A stretch of 40,432 nucleotides of DNA from Brumimicrobium sp964346075 (GCA_964346075.1 CAYFTH010000012.1:1-40432), one strand, 5' to 3'; positions 16,210-25,102 are shown, counted from the first letter of the stretch. The notes: a model not told the origin generated them from the sequence alone. Numbers and translations are program-made.

Positions 16210-17639
16210 TTGCGGATTGTTGTTATAACTGAAGTTGACTGTTCGAGATGTGGAGCGTGACCGCAATCTTCAATCAGTGAAACCTGAGCCGAATTTATTA
16301 ATTCTGCGATTCCTTGAACCTGTTGGTCAGTTCCATATTGATCATCCTTTCCCTGAATGACGAGAGCTGGCGTATTCATTCCCCGAATATCATCAGAAAT
16401 GTTCCAATGCTTGAAATCCTCATTTAACCATGTTTGTCCCCAATTGTAGAAAAGGTGCTCCGTTTTGGCGCCGTGATAATATTCCAGTCCCTTTAATTTT
16501 CCTGCTTCGAAAGCATCGATGGCAGGTCGAATACCCGCTCGCGTTTCTCGTTCATTCATGTAATGTGCCGCCATCGTCACAATACCTTTAACCTTTTCTG
16601 GATAAGCAGATGCATACAAGAGTGCATTCGTTCCACCATCTGAATGACCAATAATTATGATTTCACGGTTCGCTAAGACCTCCTGAATAAAAGCAGGAAG
16701 TATGTTTAACGAGAAATCATGCAAGTAACGATGATCCCTTATCTTCGGATCTTCAGAGGAAAAACCATAGCCTGGCAGCTCCAGAACAATTCCAGGTAAA
16801 TCCAATGCTTCAGACACCTTCTTCGGAAAGTCTTTCCATTGCGCGATTGAACCTATAGCCTCGTGCAGAAAAAGCAAAACTGGAGACTCTTGATCGATAA
16901 CCCCGATCGTTTGATGGGCTATTGTACCGAATGGGGTGTCAACCCAATGATAATCCATCGATTGATACTGTACTTTTATTAAACGTGCTATGTTTTTTGG
17001 ATCAATAAACCCAATCGGATGAATCATGGAAGGAACTTCAAAATAATGCCCCTTAGGTAAGGTTTTCGCAATAGCGATGCTTTCTGACTGTGATATCATG
17101 CGATCTTTCCCGCCTCTCGTAATACGTGTTGGAATACTCAGATCTCGTAATCGGTCTTGATTGATGACTGGAGAATGACCCAACGCTTCCATGAAAGCGG
17201 ATGTCTTTTTTACCAATGTTGGTAAATAGGTGCCATGTGTTGTCAGGAGATAATCGTAAAATTCAGGAACGCTTTCTTTGAGTGTATTGATTTCGATACG
17301 CTGCATTTCGATTGAAGCTTGAGCTGGCGACCAGTCGAATTTCGTTCCTTGAGTGATGATACCTTCAATGTTTTTAGGATCTTGCTGAGCAGCAGCAAAA
17401 GCAAGGTAGCCACCCAGGCTGAAACCATAGACCACCGCTTTACCCTCTTTTTCAATAAAGGTCAAAAAATCATCCACAATGGCTTCGATGTTGAAAGGTA
17501 CATTGGTTGCTTTCTTGTTTCCGTGATGTGGGATTTCGTAGCAAACCGCCTCAAAGAATTGATCCAAATAAGGAATAACAGCATCAAATTCGCTGGCATT
17601 TCCTAAAGCGCCGTGAATGAGAATTAACTTTTTCATCAC
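16188..17639 (-). CDS. Double alpha/beta-hydrolase fusion protein
   Basis: A single uninterrupted 483-residue frame encodes two full alpha/beta-hydrolase domains. Domain 1 (about 1-222) has S74 in GFSLGG, D179 in GGKDRM and H207 in MIHPIG. Domain 2 (about 228-483) has S333 in GHSDGG, D432/D433 in GKDDQYG and H461 in CGHAPHLE. Both triads look complete. Domain 2 begins with an internal ATG (16958; MDYHWVDTPFGTIAH) that looks like the natural N-terminus of a separate protein, so the gene seems to be a fusion of two neighbours. No signal peptide, so cytoplasmic. It starts 25 bases after efp and overlaps the third hydrolase by 22 bases. Substrates unknown; GHSDGG enzymes of this type often act on esters or lactones. 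Confidence 0.86.
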   Translation of the reverse strand: MMKKLILIHGALGNASEFDAVIPYLDQFFEAVCYEIPHHGNKKATNVPFNIEAIVDDFLTFIEKEGKAVVYGFSLGGYLAFAAAQQDPKNIEGIITQGTKFDWSPAQASIEMQRIEINTLKESVPEFYDYLLTTHGTYLPTLVKKTSAFMEALGHSPVINQDRLRDLSIPTRITRGGKDRMISQSESIAIAKTLPKGHYFEVPSMIHPIGFIDPKNIARLIKVQYQSMDYHWVDTPFGTIAHQTIGVIDQESPVLLFLHEAIGSIAQWKDFPKKVSEALDLPGIVLELPGYGFSSEDPKIRDHRYLHDFSLNILPAFIQEVLANREIIIIGHSDGGTNALLYASAYPEKVKGIVTMAAHYMNERETRAGIRPAIDAFEAGKLKGLEYYHGAKTEHLFYNWGQTWLNEDFKHWNISDDIRGMNTPALVIQGKDDQYGTDQQVQGIAELINSAQVSLIEDCGHAPHLEQSTSVITTIRKWKENLS

Positions 17640-17664
17640 AAAATTTTACACCTGAAAAGAGCGT

Positions 17665-18231
17665 TTATTTAATTCGCTCTACATACTCACCTTTTCGTGT
17701 GTCCACTTTAATTTTTTCTCCAGTATCAATAAATAAAGGAACGCGTATTTCTGCTCCGGTATCAATAGTAGCTGGTTTGAGTGTGTTTGTTGCAGTATCT
17801 CCTTTTATACCAGGTTCAGTATAAGTGATTTCAGCTTCAATATGCATGGGTAAATCGACGAGTAAAGGATTCTCTTCTTCAGCGTGAAAGGTGATATCAC
17901 ATACCATTCCTTCTCGTAAATATTGAGGCTGATCGACCATGCTCTTAGGGATCATAACTTGCTCGAACGTTTCTGTATGCATAAAATGATAGCCTACACC
18001 TTCTTCTTCGTAAAGGTACTGGTAGGGTCTCTTTTCGATGCGAACGACGTCGATTTTATGACCGGCAGAAAAGGTGTGGTCTAACACTTTTCCTGATTCG
18101 ATTTCACGCATTTTTGTCCGCACAAAAGCAGGGCCTTTACCTGGTTTGACATGTTGAAATTCGATGATTGACATGAGTTTGCCATTGTGTTCCAAACACA
18201 GTCCGTTTTTAATATCTGATGTTGTTGCCAT
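17665..18231 (-). CDS. efp: Translation elongation factor P
   Basis: EF-P binds the ribosome between the P and E sites and relieves stalling at consecutive prolines. The 188-residue product has the three-domain family length. The tip of domain I carries K32 in HVKPGKGPAF, the position that is modified in many bacteria; nothing in this window suggests which modification is used. The C-terminal TGEKIKVDTRKGEYVER motif is intact. A TATATTTG element lies 20 bases upstream on the minus strand, so it probably has its own promoter, and the double hydrolase gene follows 25 bases downstream. Confidence 0.96.
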   Translation of the reverse strand: MATTSDIKNGLCLEHNGKLMSIIEFQHVKPGKGPAFVRTKMREIESGKVLDHTFSAGHKIDVVRIEKRPYQYLYEEEGVGYHFMHTETFEQVMIPKSMVDQPQYLREGMVCDITFHAEEENPLLVDLPMHIEAEITYTEPGIKGDTATNTLKPATIDTGAEIRVPLFIDTGEKIKVDTRKGEYVERIK

Positions 18232-18251
18232 AGTTTCTGTTTATTGAGTTT

Positions 18252-18259
18252 CAAATATA
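18252..18259 (-). promoter_or_regulatory. Possible -7 element for efp
   Basis: The minus strand reads TATATTTG, matching TAnnTTTG, 20 bases before the efp ATG and inside the 102-base gap after the copper ATPase gene. No clear TTG at 17-23 bases upstream. Confidence 0.45.
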
Positions 18260-18333
18260 AAAAGAAACCGATAAATGATAGCATTGAAACTACGTGTATG
18301 AACAAGAATTTATCACTTTTCTAATTGCGAATG

Positions 18334-20676
18334 TCACTCAATTCGCTTGAATTGAATCAAACTTGTGCTGAGAAATACAACGGTAATAGAACTTAGAGGC
18401 ATTAGTATCGCAGCAAAGAGTGGAGTGACATATCCCATAAACGCAAAGGTGATTCCTACTGCATTATATAGCAATGAGAAATAAAGGCATATTTGTAAAG
18501 CGCGCTCTGCAAATTTACCAAATGAGAGAAACTGAGGTAAAGACTGGATTTTTTTTCCTTTGATTATGGCATCGCACTTCGGAGTGAACCGAAATTCGTC
18601 CTCAGCGACACTTATACCGAGATCAGCAGCTTCTAAGGCACCAGTATCATTGAGTCCGTCGCCTACAAAAAGCACTCGTTCCTCATTATCTTTTAAGCGT
18701 TGAATAAAGGAGCTCTTATCATCTGGATGCATTGAAAAGTGCATATCTATGAGTGATTTGACTGGTTCAAATAATGCGGCATCTGAATCATGATCACCAG
18801 AAAGCAAGGTCAATCGGTAACGGTTAGACAACGTTTTTATGGTGGACAGCATATCCCTTCTTAATTCCGATTGAAAGGAGAAAAAGCCCATAATTTGGTC
18901 ATTAATCTTTAAAAAGCTACCACTTTGATCGTTTGACTCAGCGCCGACAAAATGGGCATTTCCTATGGCGATAGTATCACCATTTTCTGTGATACCCGAT
19001 ATGCCACGTCCTTTTTCCTCTATAAATTCCTTGATGTCGGTAACGCGATCGGTCTTTTCGATTAAATAGTTCGCAATACTCTTGGAATAAGGGTGTGTAG
19101 ATTGCCTCGCTAATTCCAGCACTGCAGGGGCAAATGCTTTATAATCTCGACCGTTATATCGTACGCCTTCTAATCGATCGCGCGTTAGTGTGCCCGTTTT
19201 GTCAAAGACGATATGATCGATGTTGGCCATCGATTGAATGTGACTGCTGTTTTTGAAATAAAAACCATTCCGTCCAAGCTTTCGCAGAGCGTTTCCATAT
19301 ACAAATGGAAATGAGAGTGCCAATGCACAAGGACAAGCCACCACTAATATGGCTGTAACGATGTCTACGATTTGTGAAGGATCTATAATTGCCCACACTA
19401 TGCTGGCCATTATTGCCAGTATTCCAACTCCAATCAAAAAGTATTTACTGAGTAGGTTTTCGCGGTTTTCTAATAATCGTTGAGTTCTTTGATCCGTTCG
19501 GTTCCAAATACTGGCAAATTTACTTTGATTTGTAGTCGAACGAATCTTGATGAGTACCGCTGTTCCGATTAATTTGGAGCCTGCATAGATACGGTCGCCT
19601 TTCGAAAGTGAAACAAGTTCAGATTCACCTGTGATAAAACTTGTGTCGATAACAGCTCGTTCTGCAATGAGTTCTCCATCACACGGTATTATTTCCTCGT
19701 TAAATATTCTGATAACATCATCTGTTTGCAGCGCATCAATTTGTACTATTTCGTCTTCATCGTAATTTGCTTTAATTCGATGAACACCTAATGGAAAGTA
19801 GGCTTTTGGATCATTGTCAAAAGATAAACTGCGATAAGTGCGTGACTGAAACCATTTACCGATGAGGAGAAAGAATACAAAACCTGTAAATGAGTCAAAA
19901 TATCCAGATCCTTCCATCTGAATAACGGTGATTGCACTTTTTGTAAAGAGTACAATAATGCCGAGCGCAATAGGAATATCTAAGTTTAATTGTCCGGTCC
20001 GAATAGCATGATAGGCAGACTTTAGATAACTCTGTGCTGAATAAATCAAGACAGGAATGGCGACCAGCAAGGATAAATATGCTGAGAAATTTCGAAATGC
20101 TTCAAAGGATGCATCAATACCAAGATACTCTGGGAAGGTCCAAAGCATGACGCTACCAAAAGCAAAGGCTGCAACACCGAGTTGTAAGAGTAGATTCTTA
20201 TCATACTGTGTGCGCTGGTTTTCTTTTTGGCGTAGTTCAGGACGGTATCCAATGCTACTCAATAGTGCAGCGACTTCTGAAAGTTGGCGCTCCTTCTTAA
20301 CGGTCAGTGTCAAGGTGCGCGCAGTAAAATTAGCTTCGCTATTAATGATTTCAGGGTCTAATTTCTTTAAATGTTCCAGTAGATATATACACGAGCTGCA
20401 GTGAATAGCCGGAAGAAAGAAAGTGACCCTGTATATGGTGTCATTTTGAAAACTAACGAAGTCTTCGAAGATCTCGGGGACGTCGAGTGCGGCAAATTTA
20501 GACTGTCGAGAAGCATCTGGTTTTACACCACTTTTTTCGTTGATTGCGTAGAACTGATCCAGCCCATTTTCTTCGAGAATTTCGTAAACGGTTAGGCAAC
20601 CGTTGCAACAAAAATGTTTGTCCGCTTTACTTATAGGTTTACCAATTATTTGATCTCCACAATGATAGCAATCCAT
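18334..20676 (-). CDS. ccoI: CcoI/FixI-type copper-translocating P1B ATPase
   Basis: A 780-residue heavy-metal P-type ATPase. The N-terminus holds a Cys-rich metal-binding segment (C3, C6, C23, C24, C27) typical of the ATPases that supply copper to cbb3 oxidase, then an HMA domain with CSSC at 93-96. Transmembrane helices flank the actuator loop (TGES at 349-352). The CPC ion site is at 448-450, the phosphorylated aspartate is D492 in DKTGT, the nucleotide site has the HP dipeptide at 528-529, and GDGLNDTGAL is intact. The predicted role is copper export to the periplasm for haem-copper oxidase assembly. It starts 11 bases after hemN. No ccoNOP, ccoG or ccoS gene is nearby; the 102-base gap downstream is too small for ccoS. 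Confidence 0.92.
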   Translation of the reverse strand: MDCYHCGDQIIGKPISKADKHFCCNGCLTVYEILEENGLDQFYAINEKSGVKPDASRQSKFAALDVPEIFEDFVSFQNDTIYRVTFFLPAIHCSSCIYLLEHLKKLDPEIINSEANFTARTLTLTVKKERQLSEVAALLSSIGYRPELRQKENQRTQYDKNLLLQLGVAAFAFGSVMLWTFPEYLGIDASFEAFRNFSAYLSLLVAIPVLIYSAQSYLKSAYHAIRTGQLNLDIPIALGIIVLFTKSAITVIQMEGSGYFDSFTGFVFFLLIGKWFQSRTYRSLSFDNDPKAYFPLGVHRIKANYDEDEIVQIDALQTDDVIRIFNEEIIPCDGELIAERAVIDTSFITGESELVSLSKGDRIYAGSKLIGTAVLIKIRSTTNQSKFASIWNRTDQRTQRLLENRENLLSKYFLIGVGILAIMASIVWAIIDPSQIVDIVTAILVVACPCALALSFPFVYGNALRKLGRNGFYFKNSSHIQSMANIDHIVFDKTGTLTRDRLEGVRYNGRDYKAFAPAVLELARQSTHPYSKSIANYLIEKTDRVTDIKEFIEEKGRGISGITENGDTIAIGNAHFVGAESNDQSGSFLKINDQIMGFFSFQSELRRDMLSTIKTLSNRYRLTLLSGDHDSDAALFEPVKSLIDMHFSMHPDDKSSFIQRLKDNEERVLFVGDGLNDTGALEAADLGISVAEDEFRFTPKCDAIIKGKKIQSLPQFLSFGKFAERALQICLYFSLLYNAVGITFAFMGYVTPLFAAILMPLSSITVVFLSTSLIQFKRIE

Positions 20677-20687
20677 GCATTTATCAT

Positions 20688-22040
20688 TTAAATCGAACGA
20701 CTAAAACGTTGTTCCTTCTTTTCTTTGTTATTATAGGGGTCGAGCGTCATACAAATATTACGAACAAAAGGCTTCCCCGCCCGCGTAATGATTAATTTTC
20801 GATCATGCATAACGAGCAATCCATCATTTACAAAACTACGAAAAGTGGAATCAAAATGACGTAATTTATCTTCAATTATAGAACCAGGTTCGTAAGTTGT
20901 TTCGAAACGACACATGAGCTCCAGAATATGAGTTTTAAGTGTGGCATCTTCATGACTGTGAATGTGTCCTTTGACGATGGGTAACTGCCCAGCGTTGACA
21001 CTTGTCTGATAATCCTTGATATCCTTGTTGTTCTGGGCGTATCCAAAATCATATTCAGAAATGGCAGAGGCTCCGAGACCGATCATGCGATCTGTATTGC
21101 TGGTTGTATACCCCATGAATGTTCGGTTGAGATCCCCTGATTCCATCGCTTGAGCTAATGGTTCTTGTGGAAGCGCAAAATGATCAAATCCAATTTCGAG
21201 ATATCCTGCGCTTAGTAATCGCTCTTTGGCTCTTTCATATAGCGCTCGTTTATCTTCAGCACCTGGCAAATCACTTTTAGAAAAACCACGTTGCCCCGTA
21301 CCTTTAACCCAGGGAACATGTGCATAAGAATAGAGTGAAATGGCATTTGGCCGCAACGTTAGCGTATGATCAATCGTACTTTCTATATCTTCCATGCGTT
21401 GACGAGGTAAGCCAAATACTAAATCGTGACTGATGGTTTCATAACCCATTTCTCGCGCACTTTCTGTTACTTCCTTAACTTGTTCATAAGATTGGATCCG
21501 ATGAATGGCTTGTTGTACATGAGGACTGTAATCCTGGATACCAAAACTTACCCGTCGGAATCCAAGTTGGTAAAGGGTCTCCAATTGCTCTTTAGAGGTA
21601 TAGTTTGGATGTCCTTCGAAGCTGTATAAGCCGTCCTCTTTTTTGTTTTTCATGATAGGGGATAACAGTCTTTTAAGCTCATTTGCACTGAAAAATGTAG
21701 GTGTACCTCCTCCTATATGCACTTCACTTACAGCAATAGAATCTCCATTTAACTGTTTGTAGATTTCCCATTCTTGCAACAGGCTGTCGATATAGGGAGC
21801 CTCGACACTGTGGCGCTTGGTAATGTATTTATGACAACCGCAGAAAGTACATAAACTCTCGCAAAATGGTAAATGTATGTAGACGCTCGTGCTGTGTGAT
21901 TTTTTGCGTTCTTTATCCATGAATAGAGCCGTGAACTCTTCTGGTTCAAAATTATTCCTGTTCCAATCGAGAATAGTAGGGTAGGAGGTATATCTCGGAC
22001 TCGGAACGTTATATTTCTCGATGACTTTTTTACTCAGCAT
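20688..22040 (-). CDS. hemN: Oxygen-independent coproporphyrinogen III dehydrogenase
   Basis: A radical SAM enzyme converting coproporphyrinogen III to protoporphyrinogen IX in haem synthesis without oxygen. The 450-residue product has the HemN length rather than that of shorter HemW proteins. The iron-sulfur motif CxxxCxxC is C60, C64 and C67, with C69 (HemN-specific CxC) just after. YIHLPFC, IGGGTPTF at 109-116 and the N-terminal PSPRYTSYPT motif are all typical of HemN. It is followed after 11 bases by the copper ATPase gene, a pairing that fits maturation of a haem-copper respiratory oxidase under low oxygen. The upstream region (22041-22145) holds a TGATATATCA palindrome but no clear FNR box. 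Confidence 0.95.
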   Translation of the reverse strand: MLSKKVIEKYNVPSPRYTSYPTILDWNRNNFEPEEFTALFMDKERKKSHSTSVYIHLPFCESLCTFCGCHKYITKRHSVEAPYIDSLLQEWEIYKQLNGDSIAVSEVHIGGGTPTFFSANELKRLLSPIMKNKKEDGLYSFEGHPNYTSKEQLETLYQLGFRRVSFGIQDYSPHVQQAIHRIQSYEQVKEVTESAREMGYETISHDLVFGLPRQRMEDIESTIDHTLTLRPNAISLYSYAHVPWVKGTGQRGFSKSDLPGAEDKRALYERAKERLLSAGYLEIGFDHFALPQEPLAQAMESGDLNRTFMGYTTSNTDRMIGLGASAISEYDFGYAQNNKDIKDYQTSVNAGQLPIVKGHIHSHEDATLKTHILELMCRFETTYEPGSIIEDKLRHFDSTFRSFVNDGLLVMHDRKLIITRAGKPFVRNICMTLDPYNNKEKKEQRFSRSI

Positions 22041-22145
22041 TATTGCTCATTTATTGCAAATATCGCAAAGCAAGGATGATCAGTAAATGAGAAAAATCAG
22101 TTTTTAACGTTTTTATGATCACTGCAGTTGATATATCATCGTGTT

Positions 22146-23036
22146 TTACTGATTCCGTTCACTGAGCATTGTGTTCAGTTTTTCACCCCCTTTAATACCA
22201 AAATCCAATGTTCGAATAGGGAAAGGAATCATAATATCGTTGGCATCGTAAGCCTTTTTAATAGCAATAATCGCCTCACTCTGTGACTTTAAAAAGTTGA
22301 GTTCTGAACTGAATTCGACCCACACCATTATGGTGAAATTAATACTACTGTCTCCATAGGCGTGGAATACCAATGACGTTTCCTTATCATCGATTTTTCC
22401 GGGAATAGCTTTTACGGCATCAACGGTAATTGATCGAACGCGTTCTAAATCTTCACCGTAAGAGATGCCGACTTCGAGATCAATACGTTTCTGACCGTAA
22501 GCAGAATCATTGATGAGTGCATTTTGAAACAACTCTTTGTTTGGGATAATAATTTGTTGCCCCTGAAAAGAAATTATTTCCGTTGTACGGATATTGATAT
22601 GTCTGACAATTCCCCGATGATTGATACTTTCGATAACATCTCCAACTTTAAACGGTCGTTTAGCAGCCATGAGGAAACCAGAGATGAAATTGGTGGCAAT
22701 GTCCTGGAAAGCAAAGCCGAGCGCTAAACCAATAATACCAGCCCCAGCTAGTAATGAGGTTACTGTTTTTTCAAGGTTTAAAACGCTTAATGCCACGAAA
22801 GTGCCCACGGTAATTGTCAGAATATAGGTTATTTTAGCCAGTAAAACACTCAACGATTCATTATTGATGGAACGTTCGAGAATTTTTTGCACTATCTTAC
22901 TTAGCAATTTGGCAAGAAAATAAAAGATAATGAGTGCCAGAAAAGCAAGTATAAAATTGGGTAGCATACTTACGAAATTTTCACCCCAATGGGTTACTTT
23001 TTCAACTACGAGATCATAATATTTAGAGAATTCCAT
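22146..23036 (-). CDS. mscS: Small-conductance mechanosensitive channel, MscS family
   Basis: A 296-residue MscS channel, about the size of E. coli MscS, with three membrane helices followed by the cytoplasmic vestibule. The pore-lining third helix is recognisable in LLAGAGIIGLALGFAFQDIATNFISGF, rich in Gly and Ala, followed by KVGDVIE of the beta domain. It opens on hypo-osmotic shock to release solutes. The start at 23036 (ATG) is preferred over a TTG at 23051 that adds five residues. It begins 39 bases after the oxyR stop on the same strand; a near-consensus -7 box (TATATTTT at 23060-23067) may give it its own promoter. Confidence 0.93.
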   Translation of the reverse strand: MEFSKYYDLVVEKVTHWGENFVSMLPNFILAFLALIIFYFLAKLLSKIVQKILERSINNESLSVLLAKITYILTITVGTFVALSVLNLEKTVTSLLAGAGIIGLALGFAFQDIATNFISGFLMAAKRPFKVGDVIESINHRGIVRHINIRTTEIISFQGQQIIIPNKELFQNALINDSAYGQKRIDLEVGISYGEDLERVRSITVDAVKAIPGKIDDKETSLVFHAYGDSSINFTIMVWVEFSSELNFLKSQSEAIIAIKKAYDANDIMIPFPIRTLDFGIKGGEKLNTMLSERNQ

Positions 23037-23075
23037 CAAACAGATTTTCAATTATGTTAAAAATATAGCTTTTTT

Positions 23076-23996
23076 CTAATCCCAGGGCAGTAATTCTGTA
23101 TGTTTTTTGTGCAGATTATTATTCGCTTTATTCCGCTGTATCACGCGCATGATGTTGTTGAGATAAGGTTTCTTTGTATTGCGCGATAAGTGTACACCAA
23201 CGATTTGGCGAATGGGAATATGATTTTTTACGGTTTTAAAATAGTCTTTTCTTTGGGAGAGGTAGGGCAAATAGTTTTTGGGAACTAACGTATATCCTCC
23301 TTCCAGTTCCACCATCTTTAACAATATATTTAAGCTACCACCTTGATAATTCCACTCATTGCTCTGCGGTGTTTCCAGGTTGCAAAAGTTGATCATCTGG
23401 GTCCTCAGACAATTCCCTTCACTCAACAACCATGGGCGTAGAGCATTTAACTGCTCCTGAGTTAACTCTCGCGTTGATTGATCCGGACTGTATATGAGTA
23501 TTTCCTCATTAAACAATACCTGACTCGTCATATTGATATCCCGTAGCGGACCAGCCATGATTCCCATATCAATTTCCTTTTTGTCAATGGCTTCTAACAG
23601 GGAAGTCGACTTCAGTTCTATAATATCGAGTTGAATGTCACCAATTTCGCGTTGCCATTTGGCATAGAGTTCCGGAACCAGATACCCGGCAATCGTTGGT
23701 ATAATACCCAGCCTTACTTCTGCCTTGTAATTGCCTTTGGTTTGTTCGACTAAATTCTCTAGACTATTATAGGAGGTCTCAATTTCTTGCAAATAGGGAA
23801 GTAATTTTACACCGAATTGAGTAAGTGATAAAGGATGGGTGTCTCTGTCAAAAATTGTATTACCTAAAGCTTCTTCTGCCTTTTTAATTTGCATAGATAG
23901 GGTGGGTTGTGTTACAAAACACGCCGTTGAGGCCCTTTGAAAATTTTTATGTTCTAAAAGACTGAGAATATAGCGGACTTGAGCTGGAGAAATCAT
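23076..23996 (-). CDS. oxyR: LysR-type peroxide sensor OxyR
   Basis: A 306-residue LysR-family regulator with an N-terminal winged helix-turn-helix (about 1-60; HKNFQRASTACFVTQPTLSMQIKKAEEALG) and a substrate-binding-like domain. The two redox cysteines are C196 and C205 in CLRTQMINFC. Their 9-residue spacing and the CLR start match C199 and C208 of E. coli OxyR, so disulfide-based peroxide sensing is strongly indicated. It is divergent from the peroxiredoxin-thioredoxin genes across a 147-base region with inverted repeats, the classic LysR regulator and target arrangement. mscS lies directly downstream. The start ATG at 23996 fits the MISPAQVRYIL N-terminus. Confidence 0.95.
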   Translation of the reverse strand: MISPAQVRYILSLLEHKNFQRASTACFVTQPTLSMQIKKAEEALGNTIFDRDTHPLSLTQFGVKLLPYLQEIETSYNSLENLVEQTKGNYKAEVRLGIIPTIAGYLVPELYAKWQREIGDIQLDIIELKSTSLLEAIDKKEIDMGIMAGPLRDINMTSQVLFNEEILIYSPDQSTRELTQEQLNALRPWLLSEGNCLRTQMINFCNLETPQSNEWNYQGGSLNILLKMVELEGGYTLVPKNYLPYLSQRKDYFKTVKNHIPIRQIVGVHLSRNTKKPYLNNIMRVIQRNKANNNLHKKHTELLPWD

Positions 23997-24000
23997 TATA

Positions 24001-24064
24001 GATAAAATTTATCCAAATATAAGAATTATTGATTATACTTATAGGGCAGTACTCATTATATTTG
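24001..24064 (+). promoter_or_regulatory. OxyR/peroxiredoxin divergent control region
   Basis: Two inverted repeats lie here: GATAAA-A-TTTATC at 24001-24013 and TATAAG-N14-CTTATA at 24018-24043. A -7 box TATATTTG follows at 24057-24064 for the peroxiredoxin gene, without a TTG at the expected -33 position. An operator next to a promoter with a missing -33 element fits activation by OxyR. LysR family binding sites are typically two interrupted dyads of this type, but binding itself is inferred. Confidence 0.55.
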
Positions 24065-24143
24065 CAATGTCGATTCAACGCAAAAGTTGTGTTGACGGCT
24101 ATAAAAATTATTTTAAGAACAAATAACTAAAAAACAATTACAC

Positions 24144-24782
24144 ATGGCATTAGTAGGAAAAAAATTCCCAAGCATTGAAGTAGATGCAATGAATGAAATG
24201 GGGGACACTTTTAAGTTGAACATTTTAGAGGAAGCAGTAAAAAATAAAAAGAAAGTTGTTTTATTCTGGTATCCGAAAGATTTCACGTTTGTGTGCCCAA
24301 CAGAACTGCACGCTTTTCAGGAGATGGTTGAAGAGTTCGAAAAGCGCAATACTATGGTGGTTGGTGCTTCTTGTGATACACCAGAGGTACACTTTGCGTG
24401 GTTGAGTACACCTAAAGATGATGGTGGAATTCAAGGTGTAAAGTACCCTATCTTAGCGGATTCAAATCGTAACCTGGCGAACATGTTGCGCATTTTGGAT
24501 ATTCAATCAGAAGAATACAATGAAGAAACCGATTCTTTTGTTTACGAAGGAGATAATGTAACTTTCCGTGCGACTTACTTAATTGATGAGGAAGGAACAG
24601 TATTCCATGAAGGAGTTAATCACATGCCACTTGGACGTAATGTGAATGAATTCATTCGTCTCATTGATGCTTACACGCACGTTCAGAAAAACGGTGAGGT
24701 TTGTCCAGCTAACTGGGAAGAAGGTAAAACAGCTATGGATGCTTCACGTGACGGAGTAGCAGATTATTTAAAATCAAACTAA
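24144..24782 (+). CDS. 2-Cys peroxiredoxin (AhpC/Prx1 family)
   Basis: Reduces hydrogen peroxide, alkyl hydroperoxides and peroxynitrite. The 212-residue product has the peroxidatic cysteine C51 in FTFVCPTE and the resolving cysteine C187 in EVCPANW, so it is a typical 2-Cys enzyme. It lacks the C-terminal YF motif of hyperoxidation-sensitive forms. An additional C77 (ASCDTP) is present. The reductant is likely the thioredoxin encoded 2 bases downstream, as no ahpF is in the window. Predicted to be activated by divergent OxyR. Start ATG at 24144 follows an A-rich stretch, with a leader of about 75 bases from the predicted -7 box. Confidence 0.95.
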   Translation: MALVGKKFPSIEVDAMNEMGDTFKLNILEEAVKNKKKVVLFWYPKDFTFVCPTELHAFQEMVEEFEKRNTMVVGASCDTPEVHFAWLSTPKDDGGIQGVKYPILADSNRNLANMLRILDIQSEEYNEETDSFVYEGDNVTFRATYLIDEEGTVFHEGVNHMPLGRNVNEFIRLIDAYTHVQKNGEVCPANWEEGKTAMDASRDGVADYLKSN

Positions 24783-24784
24783 TT

Positions 24785-25102
24785 ATGGCTTTTGAAGAGT
24801 TAAAAACAGACACTTTGCAAGAAGTGGTCAACAGTAACGATACTGTTTTGGTGCAATATGCTGCTGGGTGGTGTGGCAACTGCCGCATCATGAAGCCAAA
24901 ATTCAGAAAGTTTTCTGAAGATCATGAAGAAGCAAAGTTTATAGTGATTGACGCAGAAAAAAATCCAGAATCCCGTAAGCTTGCGAAAGTTGATAACTTA
25001 CCGACTTTCGCTGGTTTTCGAAATGGAGAATTAGTCAATCAGACACAAACGAATAAAACAGAAGTATTAAAAGAATTTATCGATGAGGTTACCAGTAATT
25101 AA
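24785..25102 (+). CDS. Thioredoxin-like protein, probable peroxiredoxin reductant
   Basis: A 105-residue thioredoxin-fold protein with the active site WCGNC (C30 and C33), which differs from the canonical WCGPC by Asn for Pro. The cis-proline region is LPTFAGF. No signal peptide, so cytoplasmic. It starts two bases after the peroxiredoxin stop and its last 20 bases overlap the start of the next small gene, so the three are translated together. Its likely job is to recycle the peroxiredoxin disulfide; this is inferred from position. Confidence 0.92.
   Translation: MAFEELKTDTLQEVVNSNDTVLVQYAAGWCGNCRIMKPKFRKFSEDHEEAKFIVIDAEKNPESRKLAKVDNLPTFAGFRNGELVNQTQTNKTEVLKEFIDEVTSN

Noticed and set aside
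22124..22140. Possible FNR box upstream of hemN (TTGATATATCATC)
   Set aside because: The half-sites are two bases apart instead of four (TTGAT-N4-ATCAA); only the TGATATATCA palindrome is real.
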